A stretch of DNA of 64,000 nt from Branchiostoma floridae. Taxonomy: Eukaryota; Chordata; Leptocardii; Amphioxiformes; Branchiostomatidae. Location: positions 10,243,449 through 10,307,448 of the forward strand of contig NC_049980.1 in NCBI RefSeq assembly GCF_000003815.2, written 5' to 3'. The notes under the pieces are model-generated. The model ran no database searches and was not told the DNA's origin. It saw only the letters and a program-made list of their open reading frames with translations. Positions 28,499-41,188 of the stretch are shown in pieces; position 1 is the stretch's first letter, and every line of letters begins with the position of its first letter. The translations under genes were made by a program, and so were the position numbers.

Positions 28499-29237
28499 AG
28501 CTGAACTCTGCAAGATGGATCTGCAACATCACATAATCTGCACATCAAGTAGCATCAAAGTCATGACTTGGTTCTTGTACTTGGAATGTTGAAGGCTCAA
28601 GGAGACTTACTGCTTGAAATCCATTGTCTTAGAGACATACTGATGTCACCTGCAAGAATTATCCTTCTCAACACGATTGTATGGATCCCATGTGCTCTCT
28701 AGGACCAGTTTCATGGGACATTTAGACACATCACCAAGACCACGACATCATGATGATTCTATAACAGCTGCTTTGTCTGTGGAAGTGACAAAACTATGAA
28801 GTTTCTTTTGAGCCATTATTTCCGCTACTGTCGGATTTCACTACCTTTCATAGAAAAGATGTTGAGGAACATGCATAAAACAGCAGTACAGATTGACTTT
28901 TACAAGGCTTAAAGGTTTAATTTACCAAGTAGTCCCACCAGATAGACAAAGACAATTTTCTCTGTTGTGCACTATAATTCGTTCATTTAATGCAGGCTGG
29001 GTAGCGTAGTGTTAGGCAAACTTGACTAAAAATGCTGCAGTCAGTGCATTCAGTCACAAATGATGAGTTAAACTGGGAAGCTATGATGATAAACCTAGCA
29101 TGTTTGTTAACGCTCAGTATATTTTAGTTAGAGCGGAAGTCAGCCTTGCCCACATTGGTGGATTGTCATGATCATGAGGACCTTTGAAAATTCATCACAT
29201 ATTCCCTGTAACTATTCATTATTAATGATACAATAAA
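28499..29237 (+). other. Probable 3' UTR of the InaF-motif gene
   Basis: The stretch follows the TGA and contains no frame of note. It reaches an AATAAA at 29232-29237, a plausible poly(A) signal. The extent is inferred from this signal only. Confidence 0.35.
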
Positions 29238-32030
29238 CACTGCCTGGTACAATTCACCCAATGAATCCAGACTAGTGTACACTGTACATAGAATGATAGA
29301 TTATTATTCTGGTCACAGAAATGGGTGAAATCAGTGACTATCAAATGATTGTAATTATATGTACACATATCCACAAATTAATGTGCAACTATCCCCTGTA
29401 TCAAATACAAAGTTTTTCTGCCACATATCAAATTTGGCTTTTAAGCACTTGTGGCTATCATGTCTAAGAGTTGTACAAGGAACTCTACTTTAAGTCTAGA
29501 GTTAAAACAAGAAGTTGGATTCTCTCAAATTGGTATTCTTGTATTTGTATTTGTATAGCTGTTTTACATATCATGTTGCTCTATGTATAGAAACTGTACA
29601 CTGTAGATGTCTAGTATGATATTGCATTGTTGTCAGAATTTAAGAGGACAGTCCTATGTTCCCATAGCCCCATATTCTGACTGCACTAGAGATGGGGTTA
29701 GGGTTAGGGCTGTCAAAAACAGGAGTCTAATATTAGCAAGTGCAATTGTGGTGTCATTGTTTTCAAGAGTTTTTGTACAGGTCATATGTATTAGTTCCAT
29801 TCTTTTGTACCTTTGTCCCACAGGGCCTTCTGAAACTGTCTAAGAGTTTGTGGAGAGATGTTTTATTTATGTAAAGACTTGGAAACAAGTATTTATCCTG
29901 GAATGTGATTCATGCTGTTTCATAGCTCTAAGATATATATGTAATGTGTTGGTTATAAGTCTGTTTTCATGTGTGCAGATTGATTTTAAGGCATGTGACA
30001 GAGTCACTGCAATAGTTTTATGCATGCCCAAGGCTAACTGTGCATGACAGGGAGTAGGGGGTCAGGAGAGGTTGGCAGTGTGAGGTCCTGCTCTGTAGAT
30101 TTAGAGCTTTCATGGATTAAAAGAGCAACATTGGAACAACATCGTCGGTCTATCTTGCGACAAGGTGACAGTTGGAGGGTTTTGTTATCAAACTGGGGTT
30201 CGTAGGAAGCTATAATTTGAAATATTTGTCACTTTGCGCTTTAACATTGCAATGAAAATTTACTAAATTTGTGCAGATTAATTGTATACATCAGATTGTG
30301 TTTAATTGTTATATATGAATTGCAAAATATTTGAAGCTTTGTGGAGTTGTAAAGTTTTGTAAAAAGGTTTTGGGTCATTCATATCACGTGATGTGTTAAG
30401 AACTTGGGTAAGTTGATGTACTGATAGACATTTGCAATATTCATGATTGAATATAATGTAGTTCAAATTGTTGACAGGTTCTTGTACTAAGTAACATTGT
30501 TGTAGTCTTCAATTCCAGCTCCAAGAGTATATATCACATTCTTCTCATGCCAGAGTATGCACCAATCTCAAAATATATGAAAGCTTTGAATATATTGTAC
30601 TTGTATTTTTAAATGTAATTACAGTAATTATATGATATAATGGCGTTGACTATTTTTTCATACCACAAGAGCTGAATGATCAGCAGTCAAAAAGAGCAAT
30701 AGATTAAAAATGTACCAGGTTCATGGTTTCATTTGCCAGCTAGAAGACAAAACTTAACAAAAATTTAAACACATCTCAGCAGCTGCATCTCAGGAAACTA
30801 CAGTTTGTACATGCAATTCGCTTAGCTTATGCAAACATAACGTAAAGCTTATTTTCTAACATACTCCGTCGGAATGTCTGCTATTCGAAGTGCCGGTAGA
30901 ACTGATTACTTTGCAGGTTACGCCAATATCTGACAATGGGATCCTAGATCCTATGCATGACCTTTGAATGTCACAAGCATTTTGACGCCATCCGTTCGGT
31001 AACTGAACATCCCGCAAGCTTTCTTGCAGGCTCTACGGGTCTGGCAATTTTCCTGATCCTGATGGCATATTGATGCACTGAGTTTCTTGTCACCGAACCT
31101 CGTGGAGTGCAGCGTGTTCTCGTAGCGCCAACAAAATAGGTTAGAGTAACCGCACTTCTGCAGATGCCATTTTCAGCACCAAGGACAGGTCTGGACGACT
31201 AGTCCGGTTTAGTCAAAGTGATAGAAGACATTCTGCAGCGTGAGTGTTTCACCGCATGCATGAGAATGCGATTTCGTCAGTGCACATATGATAGCAAGCA
31301 GGGCACAGTGAAGCGATATATCGGAGTTTCGTGATCTACTGTCAGTTGGATCATTTTCAAAATGTGTTTACGCCGCTGAAACGTCTCACTGAGCCAGCTC
31401 AGAGATTCTGCAGGCACACCGATATGTTTTTCAATATAGGGCTAGATCCTCCCGTTATGTGCGAGGTATGAACTCTATCTTCCGGCTAGTTTGGCGGGCA
31501 TCGTTGACAAACTGCCGAGGTCTCGAGCTCGTTGCAATTTTTCATCCTAACGTTAATTGATCAAATCAGGTACATTCCGCATGGTGGCGTTTTTGTCATT
31601 CCCGACGTGATCTCCACCAGGTCTTTGATGAATATTACACACATCAACCCCCCTTGACAAAAATGAGACACACGAAAACAACTGAATAATTGACGAAACT
31701 TTTGTTTATCCTACTTTATTCTGTAAAGCTGTGCTTACACTGTGCATTTTAGAAGTAGAAATGGTCCAGCTATCGCAGTAGTATAGAGCTAACTCTTAAT
31801 AACATAACTGTAGTTTTTGTGGCTCTCGAGGAGGATACAACACCAGAAGTGAGTGCTAACTTCGTACGTAGACATTTGTTGTCTCAACAGACGTTGTCTA
31901 GAAAAATTATTAGTCATGATATTTGTTACAAATAGACACGGCAAACATCTGAGTAAAACGTATTGAAAAAAACATAGAATTCGTCTGATATTACCCTAAA
32001 TAAATTCTTATCAAATGATGGCTTTAGAGA
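29238..32030. other. Intergenic spacer, nothing recognised
   Basis: No exon, RNA gene or complete mobile element could be supported. It holds one GGGTTAGGGTTAGGGC telomere-like word (about 29696-29710) and a less AT-rich stretch at 30860-31450 that shows no coherent coding frame. Confidence 0.35.
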
Positions 32031-32034
32031 TGAT

Positions 32035-32040
32035 TTTATT
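32035..32040 (-). terminator. Possible poly(A) signal of the ELOVL gene
   Basis: Reading leftward this is AATAAA, about 740 bases after the ELOVL stop codon. A second occurs near 31714. Either would give a long 3' UTR. Confidence 0.35.
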
Positions 32041-32775
32041 ACACTTACTCTGAACAGTATAGATGAACGTAAGCTACTAGTATCTGGGAATCCGAGTGGC
32101 CTAAGTATAAACTTTTGTCGTTTATGATATTCTTCTTAACAAGTGTCAAGTGATCTGATATCACTATTCTCCCACGCAGAGGGTCCACTGTTCTAGGGCA
32201 TACACAGGGCAAACAGGAAATTCTACAACAGCCCTTAACCCCCCCCCCCCCCTTGACCCGCACAATAGATATCATCAGTGAGATTCAGTGTTGTCTGGCA
32301 TTCAGGCTAGATGTTACCGACCATTGTGCACCATTGTAATCCGTGTACCTTCGAGGAAAATTAGCTACCACAGCGAACGTGATACGGAAACTAATCCTAC
32401 GTCAATGCTATACAGTGAGATCCTAGCTTCTATCTTTTCAGCCTCTAGATATATAACTTCAGAAAGTTCAACTAATCCCCAACACCACCACCAGGTATAT
32501 CAAAATAATGCGGCGCCATTCTTCAGTTATTTTGCATGTTACATTGGCCTGTTACTGTATAGAGCATGTGCAACTAAACAGTTTTGCTAAATATTCGTCA
32601 GAGATAAGATCAACAAATTGGAAGCACAGAAATACGTAACGTTAAATTTCAAATCAATTGGATACAAAATGAGCTCGTTCAGCAGAATATATATGTTGCA
32701 ATTTTGACAAATCAAATCAAATGAAAATATAAAAGAGTTGCTCGAGTGCACATAAACGTATTACATAGTATCCCT

Positions 32776-35700
32776 TCAATCTGCTTTCTTAGCCCCCCTT
32801 CTGTTGATGCCGTCTCCATTGCGTACCCCGTTGTTTTCATGGACCTTCCCATCAACAGCTTTCGCGCCGTTCTGGTACACGTTCTTGTTCTTATCCATGT
32901 CCTTCTGGTCTTTGGAGGAAGACCTCTTCTTGACGTAGGACTGCATGTAAAAGTTGGAGAAAAGGGCTACCAGGGACAACATGTAGAAGCCTAGGAAGTA
33001 CTGCAGCCACAGGATGTAACCACACTTGTAGTAGATGGCTCTATAGGTGTGGAAGATCACGATGAAGAATTGCAGCTGAGGGAAGAAGAAATCTTCATTT
33101 TAGTAGCTTTAATTATCACATTTGCTTTGGGACAGACGAGGGCAATGTAGCACTGCACTCAAGTTAGTAACTTATTTTGACAGTGCCACAGAAGACAGAA
33201 GTCAGGTACCCATGTTTACACCTGGGTGAAGTGAGGAAGGTGCCTTTCCCAAGAGCACAACGTCGGGGGCACGGCGAGTATCGAACTCGGGACCTCTGGT
33301 TCCGAACCCATCACTCTACCAGTTACGCCACATACGACGCCACTTTGCAGTACTTCAACTCAGTAGTGTCGACTGGCTGTGTGGCTAGGTAAGCGGACAC
33401 GACAACTAAAGGTCCGGGGTTCGAATCCTGGCTAGACGTTGTGTCGTTGGGTCCTCACTCCACCCAGATGTAAAAATGGTTACCTGACTTCCGACGGTTC
33501 GGAAGAAGATGGAAGGAGAGGGATGTGCTCCACCTTCCAATACTGCAACCAATACAAACAGCCCTATGACCCTATAAAGGCAATACCTTTTTTTCACCCA
33601 ACTTTTATCTCACTGATGCATGTTGCTGTGTATGTATGTATGTATGTGAACGGAACCTGTAATATATACTGAATAGCAGTTGAACAGAGCTACAAATCCA
33701 TGTAAGCACAATGTGAACTTTTGCCTCGGACGATACATCCGACCCGTTTTCTGTGTGTTTGCAAGTTTGATAGGGTATTAAATGATGATGTTCAATTTAG
33801 ATTGTTTGAAACCTACGACTTGAATATCAGCCTTGTAGGCTGTCGAACTATAGCTCTTCTGAACCACTGAAATGTTTTTACTATCATGATGTACCAACGT
33901 ACCAGTTGGAGTTTGGTGATGTATCTCTTCCACCACAGGTATGGTCTGAGGGCCGGGATGGCGGACAGGCAGTAGTACGTGTACATGATGACGTGCACGA
34001 ACGAGTTAGCCAGCGGACCGAAGAACGCTGAAAGTAGACAAGGCATGTCACTATTGTGCACTGGCGTAAATAGTGGGAGATTTCTACTCTCCAAGCTGAG
34101 GTTGGGTGGGGGTAATATCGTGACTTTCTTATCATATGTCCCATTTTCGACGGAGACAAAACGGGAAACATGAAAACAATCTTCCTCACCAACTCTGCTT
34201 TGAGATTCCGTTCTTTTTGTCATAGCATTGGCCGCTTGTCGGCAATGAAGATAGTTGGTCTCTGTGTGGTCTACTAGTCTATCTTCGTTTAGGCCATCTA
34301 AGTAAAGTGTGATTGGGGGTTATTACGACATGATATCAAATTGAATGATTCAGCCTTTACGACCATAGTAGATATTGTCATAAGTTGAGTTCTAGATCTG
34401 TATCTACAAAAGTAAAACACACATTTTAAACGATAATCTTGTTTTCATTGCGGTTTATCTGCGTCGGGCTGTGACATTTGTCGTATTTCTAAAGATATGT
34501 AAAATAACACTTTAACATTACCTAGAAACACTTATCTCTTCAGAATGACCAAGGGGTTTACAAAGGTTATATAAACTCCTTGGAACGCCATATAGTCCGA
34601 GTCGCCCTACCTTGTCCGGTCGCTCCCCAGTTCAGCACCACCCACCAGATGTTGAACATGGAGACGTGGTGGTACACGTGCAGGAACGTGATCTGGTGGT
34701 TATTCTTCCTCAGGATGAAGAACAACTAGTCCAACAGACAGGGGAGATGACAATGGTTTGGGCAGGTGGACAGATACATAGCTATCTAGTACATGTACAT
34801 AAAGATTTGTGTACTGAAGGGTTGGTCTACTCTATTAGTATCTTTTTCAATCGCTGTTTCACGATCTGTACTGAGGGGTGGTCTATCGGTATATGTATAT
34901 TTTTCAATCGCTGTTTGTCTATTTTTGCGTTTATTCTGTGACGGACAAATCAATTCGCCTTGTACAAAAGTATTACCCCTAGGCCTAGTAGAAGTAGACG
35001 CAAAGCTGCCCCGTGCGAGCAGTACTCAAAGCTGTCTTCGCAGACACACTACAGTATATTGACAGTACTACAAAGCGAACAAGTCGGTCGATTTTACAGC
35101 AATTAATATCAAACGTGTAGTCATACTTTTAAATCTGTTCCACTCCAATGATCACAAAAGGAACACTCCAGACGTTCTGAATGTTTCATGAGGACTATTA
35201 GGATATCTGGTATCCGTCAGAACAATACATTGCAATGTTTTATGTTCATTCGACCTTTTTGTCAGGTTGGAACGCTTGCGAAGATACACCTCACGTTGTT
35301 ACAAAGGAGTAGATATTATTTGAAAATATTTGTATCCACACCGAGTTTGCAAGACCTTCGTATAATGTATGAGGTTGCTGTCATTGATTAGCGTGGGTCT
35401 TTTATTTGGATTTCAAAATACATCCATTCGATCAAAATAAAAGAGGGCTCGAATGTATGTCTTACCGTGTCAAGAAACTCGATTGCCTTTGAGAAGTAGT
35501 ACCACCAGAGGACGTTGGCCATCTGTAAAGATGTCAAGGACGATTAATACAGTGAAGAAGTTATTACTAAACAAAGAAATTATGTATATGTCGAGTTCCC
35601 GTTGCTTTTATGACTTTTTCTTTTTGCCTCCCTGTGTTTACAATTTTTTCTTGTATACTAAAAGGAATTCAGCTGGCTGCTCCCTCCCAACCCTTGACTA

Positions 35701-36787
35701 AGCCACCAAACAAAACTCTGTTGTAGTCTGAGATAAACAATAGATAGCGTAGATAACTGAGCTAGTCACGTGGGCCAGTGACCTACCCTGATGTCCTCGG
35801 GGTCCTCAGGCCTCTTCAGTGCGCATGTCCAGTTGTATCCCATGTTCAGGGCACTCAACAGAATCTGCAGAAACGCAAACAATAACACAACCTTACACGC
35901 TTCACGAATACCTCGAGATTGAATCTTCCAAGAATCTGCATAAAAATGTTATGAGTGTAAACAACGACCTTTTGTATCACAAAAATTAAGTGTGTGTAAC
36001 AGAAAACTGTATGTGACGATGGTCAGCCCTAACAGTGATTCTTAATCAAGCAGATCCTATGGTAGCATAAGATAGTATCAAAATCTACCGGAGGAGTGAA
36101 GCCGGTCTAGGAGCGTCCGGTAGCCTAACACCCTTCTAGGCCGGCTTCACTCCTCTGAAGCGAGTCCCACCTCTTTGAACATCCAGAGAGACAGCGCGGT
36201 GATGAAGATGTTATAGAGGATCATGACTGTCCGGAGACTGAAGGCCTGTCTGTTGCGCATCACCTTCGGTCCCAGCCACACCATGAGGCAGTACAGCACG
36301 GTCAGGTACACATTGGGCCATGGGGAGGCCAGCATGAACCAGTCTCTGGTCCTGGGATCTGTAGAACACAGTGATGTACATAATGTATGTTTCGCCTTTC
36401 ATTAGGTTCCGCTGCAGTATCGTAATAAGCTGCTAGGAGGCCCAAAATCTAACTCGAGGTCCCATCAAGACTTACACAAATACCAACTATCAATACAATC
36501 TTTTTAGCCATGCATTAGTTCTGCTGTATATTCACATACATACATACGCACTCACAAATGCTACCCAAAACGTAACCCTAGCGAAGGTAAATAATATGTC
36601 GATGCCTTGCCTTGAGTCTTTGCACATCGACCGAAACCAAAACGGTACAGTATAACCCAATACAAGATGAGACCTAGTACCGGAAGTGACAATTTCCCCG
36701 TAAAGTTACTTTGTCGTTTGTTACGTTACCTCGCAGTTTCCATGCTTCGTCCAAGAAGTCCTTGACAGTCTCAGTAGCCGTGGCCAT
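32776..36787 (-). CDS. ELOVL2/5-like: Very-long-chain fatty acid elongase, ELOVL2/5-like
   Basis: ER membrane 3-ketoacyl-CoA synthase that condenses malonyl-CoA with long acyl-CoA; ELOVL2/5 members act on C18-C22 polyunsaturated chains. Seven exons: 36730-36787, 36171-36358, 35787-35864, 35466-35522, 34611-34725, 33903-34027, 32776-33075. All are in phase and give 306 residues, the usual length. Motifs in order are KAIEFLDT (KxxExxDT), [10 protein letters not shown] with the catalytic histidine box [17 protein letters not shown] (the ELOVL2/5 form), [12 protein letters not shown], and TKLQLLQ (TxxQxxQ). Several hydrophobic helices flank the histidine box. The C-terminus is KKAD, a KKxx ER-retrieval signal, after a Lys/Asn-rich tail. 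The start [11 protein letters not shown] is in good context. ELOVL4 is less likely because of the SMFNIWW block. Introns hold MITE fragments. Confidence 0.93.
33190..33345 (-). repeat. tRNA-derived SINE, minus copy
   Basis: Read leftward it starts near TATGTGGCGTAACTGGTAG (A-box-like), has a B box GAGTTCGATACTC, and continues to CTTGGGAAAGGCACCTTCC and a tail with CACCCAGGTGTAAACATGG. The body matches the plus copy next to it. It lies in the last ELOVL intron, on the same strand as the gene. Confidence 0.7.
33365..33515 (+). repeat. tRNA-derived SINE, plus copy
   Basis: A box TGGCTAGGTAAGCGG and perfect B box GGGGTTCGAATCCTG are followed by a body TGTGTCGTTGGGTCCTCACT and CCACCCAGATGTAAAAATGG. 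Its tRNA-like head faces that of the minus copy, so the two insertions stand head to head about 20 bases apart. Confidence 0.75.
34080..34110 (+). repeat. Terminus of the CTCCAAGCAGAGGTT family in an ELOVL intron
   Basis: TACTCTCCAAGCTGAGGTT, one change from the family terminus, with no matching second end nearby. It lies in the intron between ELOVL exons 5 and 6. Confidence 0.5.
36050..36155. mobile_element. Partial MITE related to the one at 43.1 kb
   Basis: It begins AGCAGATCCTATGGTAGCAT, like the left end at 43081, then holds an inner palindrome GGAGTGAAGCCGG ... CCGGCTTCACTCC. The far terminus is missing. It stops about 15 bases from the splice donor of ELOVL exon 2, very close to a functional site. 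Confidence 0.65.
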
Positions 36788-37914
36788 CTCTCTCTATGGC
36801 AGGTGGTGCAGTGTTGTCACAAGGTCGAGGAAAAAGAGCAACTTTACTGAAGTTGCGCTTCTATCTGTAATGATACAAATTACCAAGATTGTATCAAACG
36901 ATAAGTTAAAGTAGGTGTAGACAAAAGTGCATTGATACATCGACGGCAGTACAATCGCAAACAACACGTTTTTAGAACTTATCGGTGCGCAGGACAATAG
37001 CGTGCATAACTCACCCGGGGTTTGTTTGCCAACTGATTGCCATATGATTTGGGTTTTATCGCCTGGTTGATTCTGGGTTGTGTGCTGGTATGTCAGGGTC
37101 AAAGAAACCACAGGTCCTATGTATACATGATAGGGTATACATGCAAAGTAATGTGTCTGGTCTTAACAAATATTCCCAGGCGTTTACGCCTCATATTGGC
37201 AACAATGACTTGGTACATTTAGGCTGTGTTAACGCCATATCATGCGCTTGCTTAACCAAGGTCCAAGGGATTGATGCTAACGTTACATGTAACGTTACTG
37301 CATGTTAGCAACAGTGACACGTACACACGCCATATGTCTCCAAAGTCACTATTGGAAATCGAGCGGTAACGCCATATCCAGTACTGCAGTCCACTACGAT
37401 AGGTACCTAGGTCACTGTCACTATACAACCAGACTCTTTGACTAGCAATTTCATAAATTCTTAAATAGTTGCCCTCATGACAAAACTCTTTAAAAGGTTT
37501 AGCGCTAAAACATGGAATTGGACTCCGACCTTTGAGTCTGTCCAAGTGAAGTAATGAAGGCACGTGAAAACTACTTCAGCACATCAGCAATTTTTGTACC
37601 TGTTCAAACACAGTAAGTTACTACGTTGCAATACCGTAACATCCAATGGGAAAATATACAATGGCCTTTAACCATATGTCATGGAAACGACCTCTCATTG
37701 GAACAAGGTGCTTTGCCAGCTACAGGAGACTCACTGAACTTTGTTCTTTACTCCTCCACGTGATGAACTTTCCATGACGATCTCGTGCTGGGGATCTTTG
37801 CTCTCTTGACGTAACATCGACCGATCTACTTTCCTTTTTAGGCACACTGTTCCCTTGGGAACTTGTTTGCACGGAAAACATTACTTGTGTGTTTTACCTG
37901 ATATCAGGTGATCG

Positions 37915-37990
37915 CCACGAGTGCGGTCGGGCTGCAGCATCTCGGGTGATACGGAATACACCGTGTTGTATTCTATATATATATATACCG
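37915..37990. mobile_element. One arm of the ACACGGTGTATTCCG MITE family
   Basis: CGGGTGATACGGAATACACC followed by GTGTTGTATTCTATAT, the same terminus as the complete copy at 55801-55920. The opposite arm is not visible here. Confidence 0.6.
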
Positions 37991-37999
37991 TCCTTGGTT

Positions 38000-40660
38000 C
38001 TATTGAAGTCGATTTCTTGCGTCTGACCTCCGTACGGATTATAAGGCCTAAAAAGCCCCTCTCCCCAATTTCGTAGAGCCTGCTATTCAGGGCAGGAAGA
38101 TGCAGTTCTAATGACATGAGTGACCTCGTTTCACCACAATGTGCGTTTTAACCATTTTGCTGACAGACCTGGGACATATGCTAAGGAAAAACCACTGCCG
38201 ACAGATACATACAATGGTTCCCATAGGCAGTATCACACTGATCTCAACTAGCTCCTCCGTAAAGACTAGACTCTGGCTCAATCTGGAATTGTAAGATTGT
38301 AACGCTAGAAATACCATCATCTATCGTTTGAAGTTCGCGCCTGACTTTCCCTGTGTGCCGACTGGTTGATCTACATGGCGTGATATGGGCGCCATAAATA
38401 GTCGCACACACACATATTAACGATTGTGAACGTTTCCCGGCACAAGTGGCTTAGCGTAACCAATTAAGGCAAACAAGGGCATAGCCGGGATCGTTTCAAA
38501 ACGTCGGAACGGCAAGTACAACATGGGGGCCAACATGGAAATGACTAAATACAGGGACTTTGATGGGTCCTGGGCGTGATTGTCACAGAATGGAATTGGG
38601 TCATGGGACACAACTTTTCGCTGTAGGGGAAATGAAAAATTGCTCTTCTACTGTCAGAAATTGAAAGACAATTAGCATACTCACCGAACTGGAATATTGA
38701 GAATGCGAGGTGAGAATTAATGTGCCATGTGGTAACGTTACTGGTACAACGATTTGTGGCATTCTGCCCAAGTCACACCCACACAAAAACACCAAAATCA
38801 CGACAAATACACTTTGAACACACATGATCAATGCTTACCATCATGTAATGCAGTTAACGTTAGATTTGTTAATTTTTGGCCAAACCAATCTAAATTCTTT
38901 GCTGTCGGATTTTTCTGGAAATCATATGCAGAATATTGAGTATTTGGGATTTGATTCATATCCTAAATGGTACAAAAAATGCACAGATATGTCCAAAAGG
39001 TCTTCTTTGACGACCATCTGCCACTCCTGTCACTTTGGCCCAACTTTGATTAAATTAATCGTTCTTCAACAACGGTTTCGCATTTTTAAACGTTGAGCAG
39101 CAGCTGTCATCTACCGCATGATCCCATTCACACCTAAATTATACCAACGGAATTTTGCAGTGACAGTCTCAATAGGTTTCCTTTGTTGATAATCCCGTAT
39201 GTCACCCATGTTACATTTATGTGGTTAGCTAGAGTGCTAAATCCACCCACAATCTATCAACATGCCTCGATCCTTTCACTTTATCCAACGTGTAATTGCC
39301 ACTGACGTTTCTACATATTGTGATGTTACCAAATTTCGTATTCCTGTTCCGATTTCGTTCACTGTTTAACTAGGAATTTAGGGTTATGGCAGATACAGTA
39401 TTGACGTTACAGTAATAACCTCTGTCTGCAGTCACTAAGTGGAGTAGGGTAATGGCATGTCTGACAGCCGACCGAATAAACCCTGCAGGTGAATGTCATC
39501 AAACCGCCAGCTTGGAATTGTAACATCTAACATGTTACAAAGCATGTAACAAGGAGGCTGCCACATGCGTTGTGTTGCTATGTTCTCGAGACCAAAGGTG
39601 AACATGACTCTTCGTGCAAAGGTATGCTACCCGCCAATGACCCCGGGCGAACATGCTGTTGGTATGGCACGCCTACCTATGCCGAAGACATGACTACCCA
39701 TTCCACCGTGTATGAAATCAGTTCACACACACACCTGTCAGTCTAACCTTGGATAGTAACTATACCAACATAACCACACGTTATATCAATGTCCTACCTC
39801 AAAGGGCGGTCCGTTTTCTGCCAGGCCGGCCGGTGTCTCGGCGTTGCTACCCCCGAACCCACCCACACGAATGTTAATGTTAGGTGTGGTGTGACAAAGT
39901 CAATTTGCTTGAGCACAGGCCTACTGAAAACGTACCGGCGCGCGCGACCTTTGGCCTCTAATTCGTGGTCCAATAGCACGGCAGAGGCCGCGATCAGTGG
40001 TCGTACGATCTCTCCGGGGAGACATGTACCGAACTTTTGGCCCACATTCGGAGACAAAAGAATCACGAGGCGTAAGAAATCCGTCTGAAATTATCGCAGC
40101 AAAATTGGACTTGACTGATATTGGGAACCCTTTGCACGAGACACCGAAAGTATATGATGTTCTGGTGAATTTTGAATTAATATTACTTTAGATATCGCTG
40201 ATATTATACTATCAGTAAGATAGGTTTCAGTGTTTCTGTATGACTTCCTTTATTACGTGGAAAGGGCGTTATATCCGTCTTTCCAATAACCCGCCCACCC
40301 AATCGTTAATACCCCCTGGAGGCAGCCATGGGGCAGGTATAGATAGAATTTAGGGGTCACGTGGTATTCTCACAGTACCTGAGGATATAGATGGAGCCGG
40401 TTTATTTACACGCATTTGGAAGCGTTTTGTAGATTTTTTTCCCGCTCGTTGAGGTTTTCCTACGTTGGCTTTTAATAGCAACGTAAATGATTTCTAAAAA
40501 CGCCTTGGAACACGTAATTCTATCAACCAAACCAGTCGGGCATCAACTGCTGGTCCAATTGAAACCTACGTGTACATCACATAACCTTTAACTTCTTAAA
40601 GTCTCTGTCGAAAAGTTATTCGAGTGATTAATCTTCTTCCGCTTAGCCACTGGTTTCAAT
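38000..40660. other. Spacer upstream of the ELOVL gene, no gene recognised
   Basis: No exon with convincing borders was found. It presumably contains the ELOVL promoter and any 5' untranslated exon, but no TATA box or clear first exon could be picked. Short frames of 60-100 codons occur on both strands and are not supported. Confidence 0.3.
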
Positions 40661-40678
40661 GTTTTGTTAGTTTGTCTA

Positions 40679-41060
40679 TTTCACTTGAAATGTCTCTATT
40701 TCAGAACATGAAATGTCTCTATTTCAAAACTTGAAATGTCTCTATTTCAAAACTTGAAATGTCTCTACTTCAAAACTTGAAATGTCTCTATTTCAAAACT
40801 TGAAATGTCTTTATTTCAAAACTTGAAATGTCTCTATTTTAAAACTTGAAATGTCCCTATTTCAAAACTTGAAATGTCTCTACTTCAAATGTCTCTATTT
40901 CAAAACTTGAAATGTCTTTATTTCAAAACTTGAAATGTCTCTATTTCAAAACTTGAAATGTCTCTATTTCAAAACTTGAAATGTCTCTACTTCAAATGTC
41001 TCTATTTCAAAACTTGAAATGTCTCTATTGAAATATCTCTATTTCAAAACTTGAAATGTC
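40679..41060. repeat. 23-bp minisatellite with self-complementary unit
   Basis: About fifteen tandem copies of GAAATGTCTCTATTTCAAAA plus CTT. Within each unit ATTTCAA-AAC-TTGAAAT is an inverted repeat, so each copy can form a small hairpin. A few units are shortened (GAAATGTCTCTACTTCAAAT), suggesting slippage or unequal exchange. Confidence 0.92.
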
Positions 41061-41091
41061 AACCGACAAAAAATTGAAACAATGGCACCCC

Positions 41092-41188
41092 TATTCTTCG
41101 AGCAGAGGTTGCGGCGTGGAGATAGTAGTGGTCGGGATTTTCCCCTACTACTATCGATCTCCGCGACCCAACCTCTGCTTGGAGAATA
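41092..41188. mobile_element. Complete short palindromic MITE of the CTCCAAGCAGAGGTT family
   Basis: Left arm CTATTCTTCGAGCAGAGGTT then GCGGCGTGGAGATAGTAG. Right arm CTACTATCGATCTCCGCGAC then CCAACCTCTGCTTGGAGAAT. The arms nearly fill the 97-bp unit. TATTCT/AGAATA termini mark a variant of the family end. It sits directly beside the 23-bp minisatellite. Confidence 0.8.

Noticed and set aside
29696-29711. Interstitial telomere sequence GGGTTAGGGTTAGGG
   Set aside because: Only about two and a half units, too short to claim an interstitial telomere.
40679-41060. CRISPR-like regular repeats
   Set aside because: Units are contiguous 23-mers without unique spacers, in an animal genome; it is a minisatellite.
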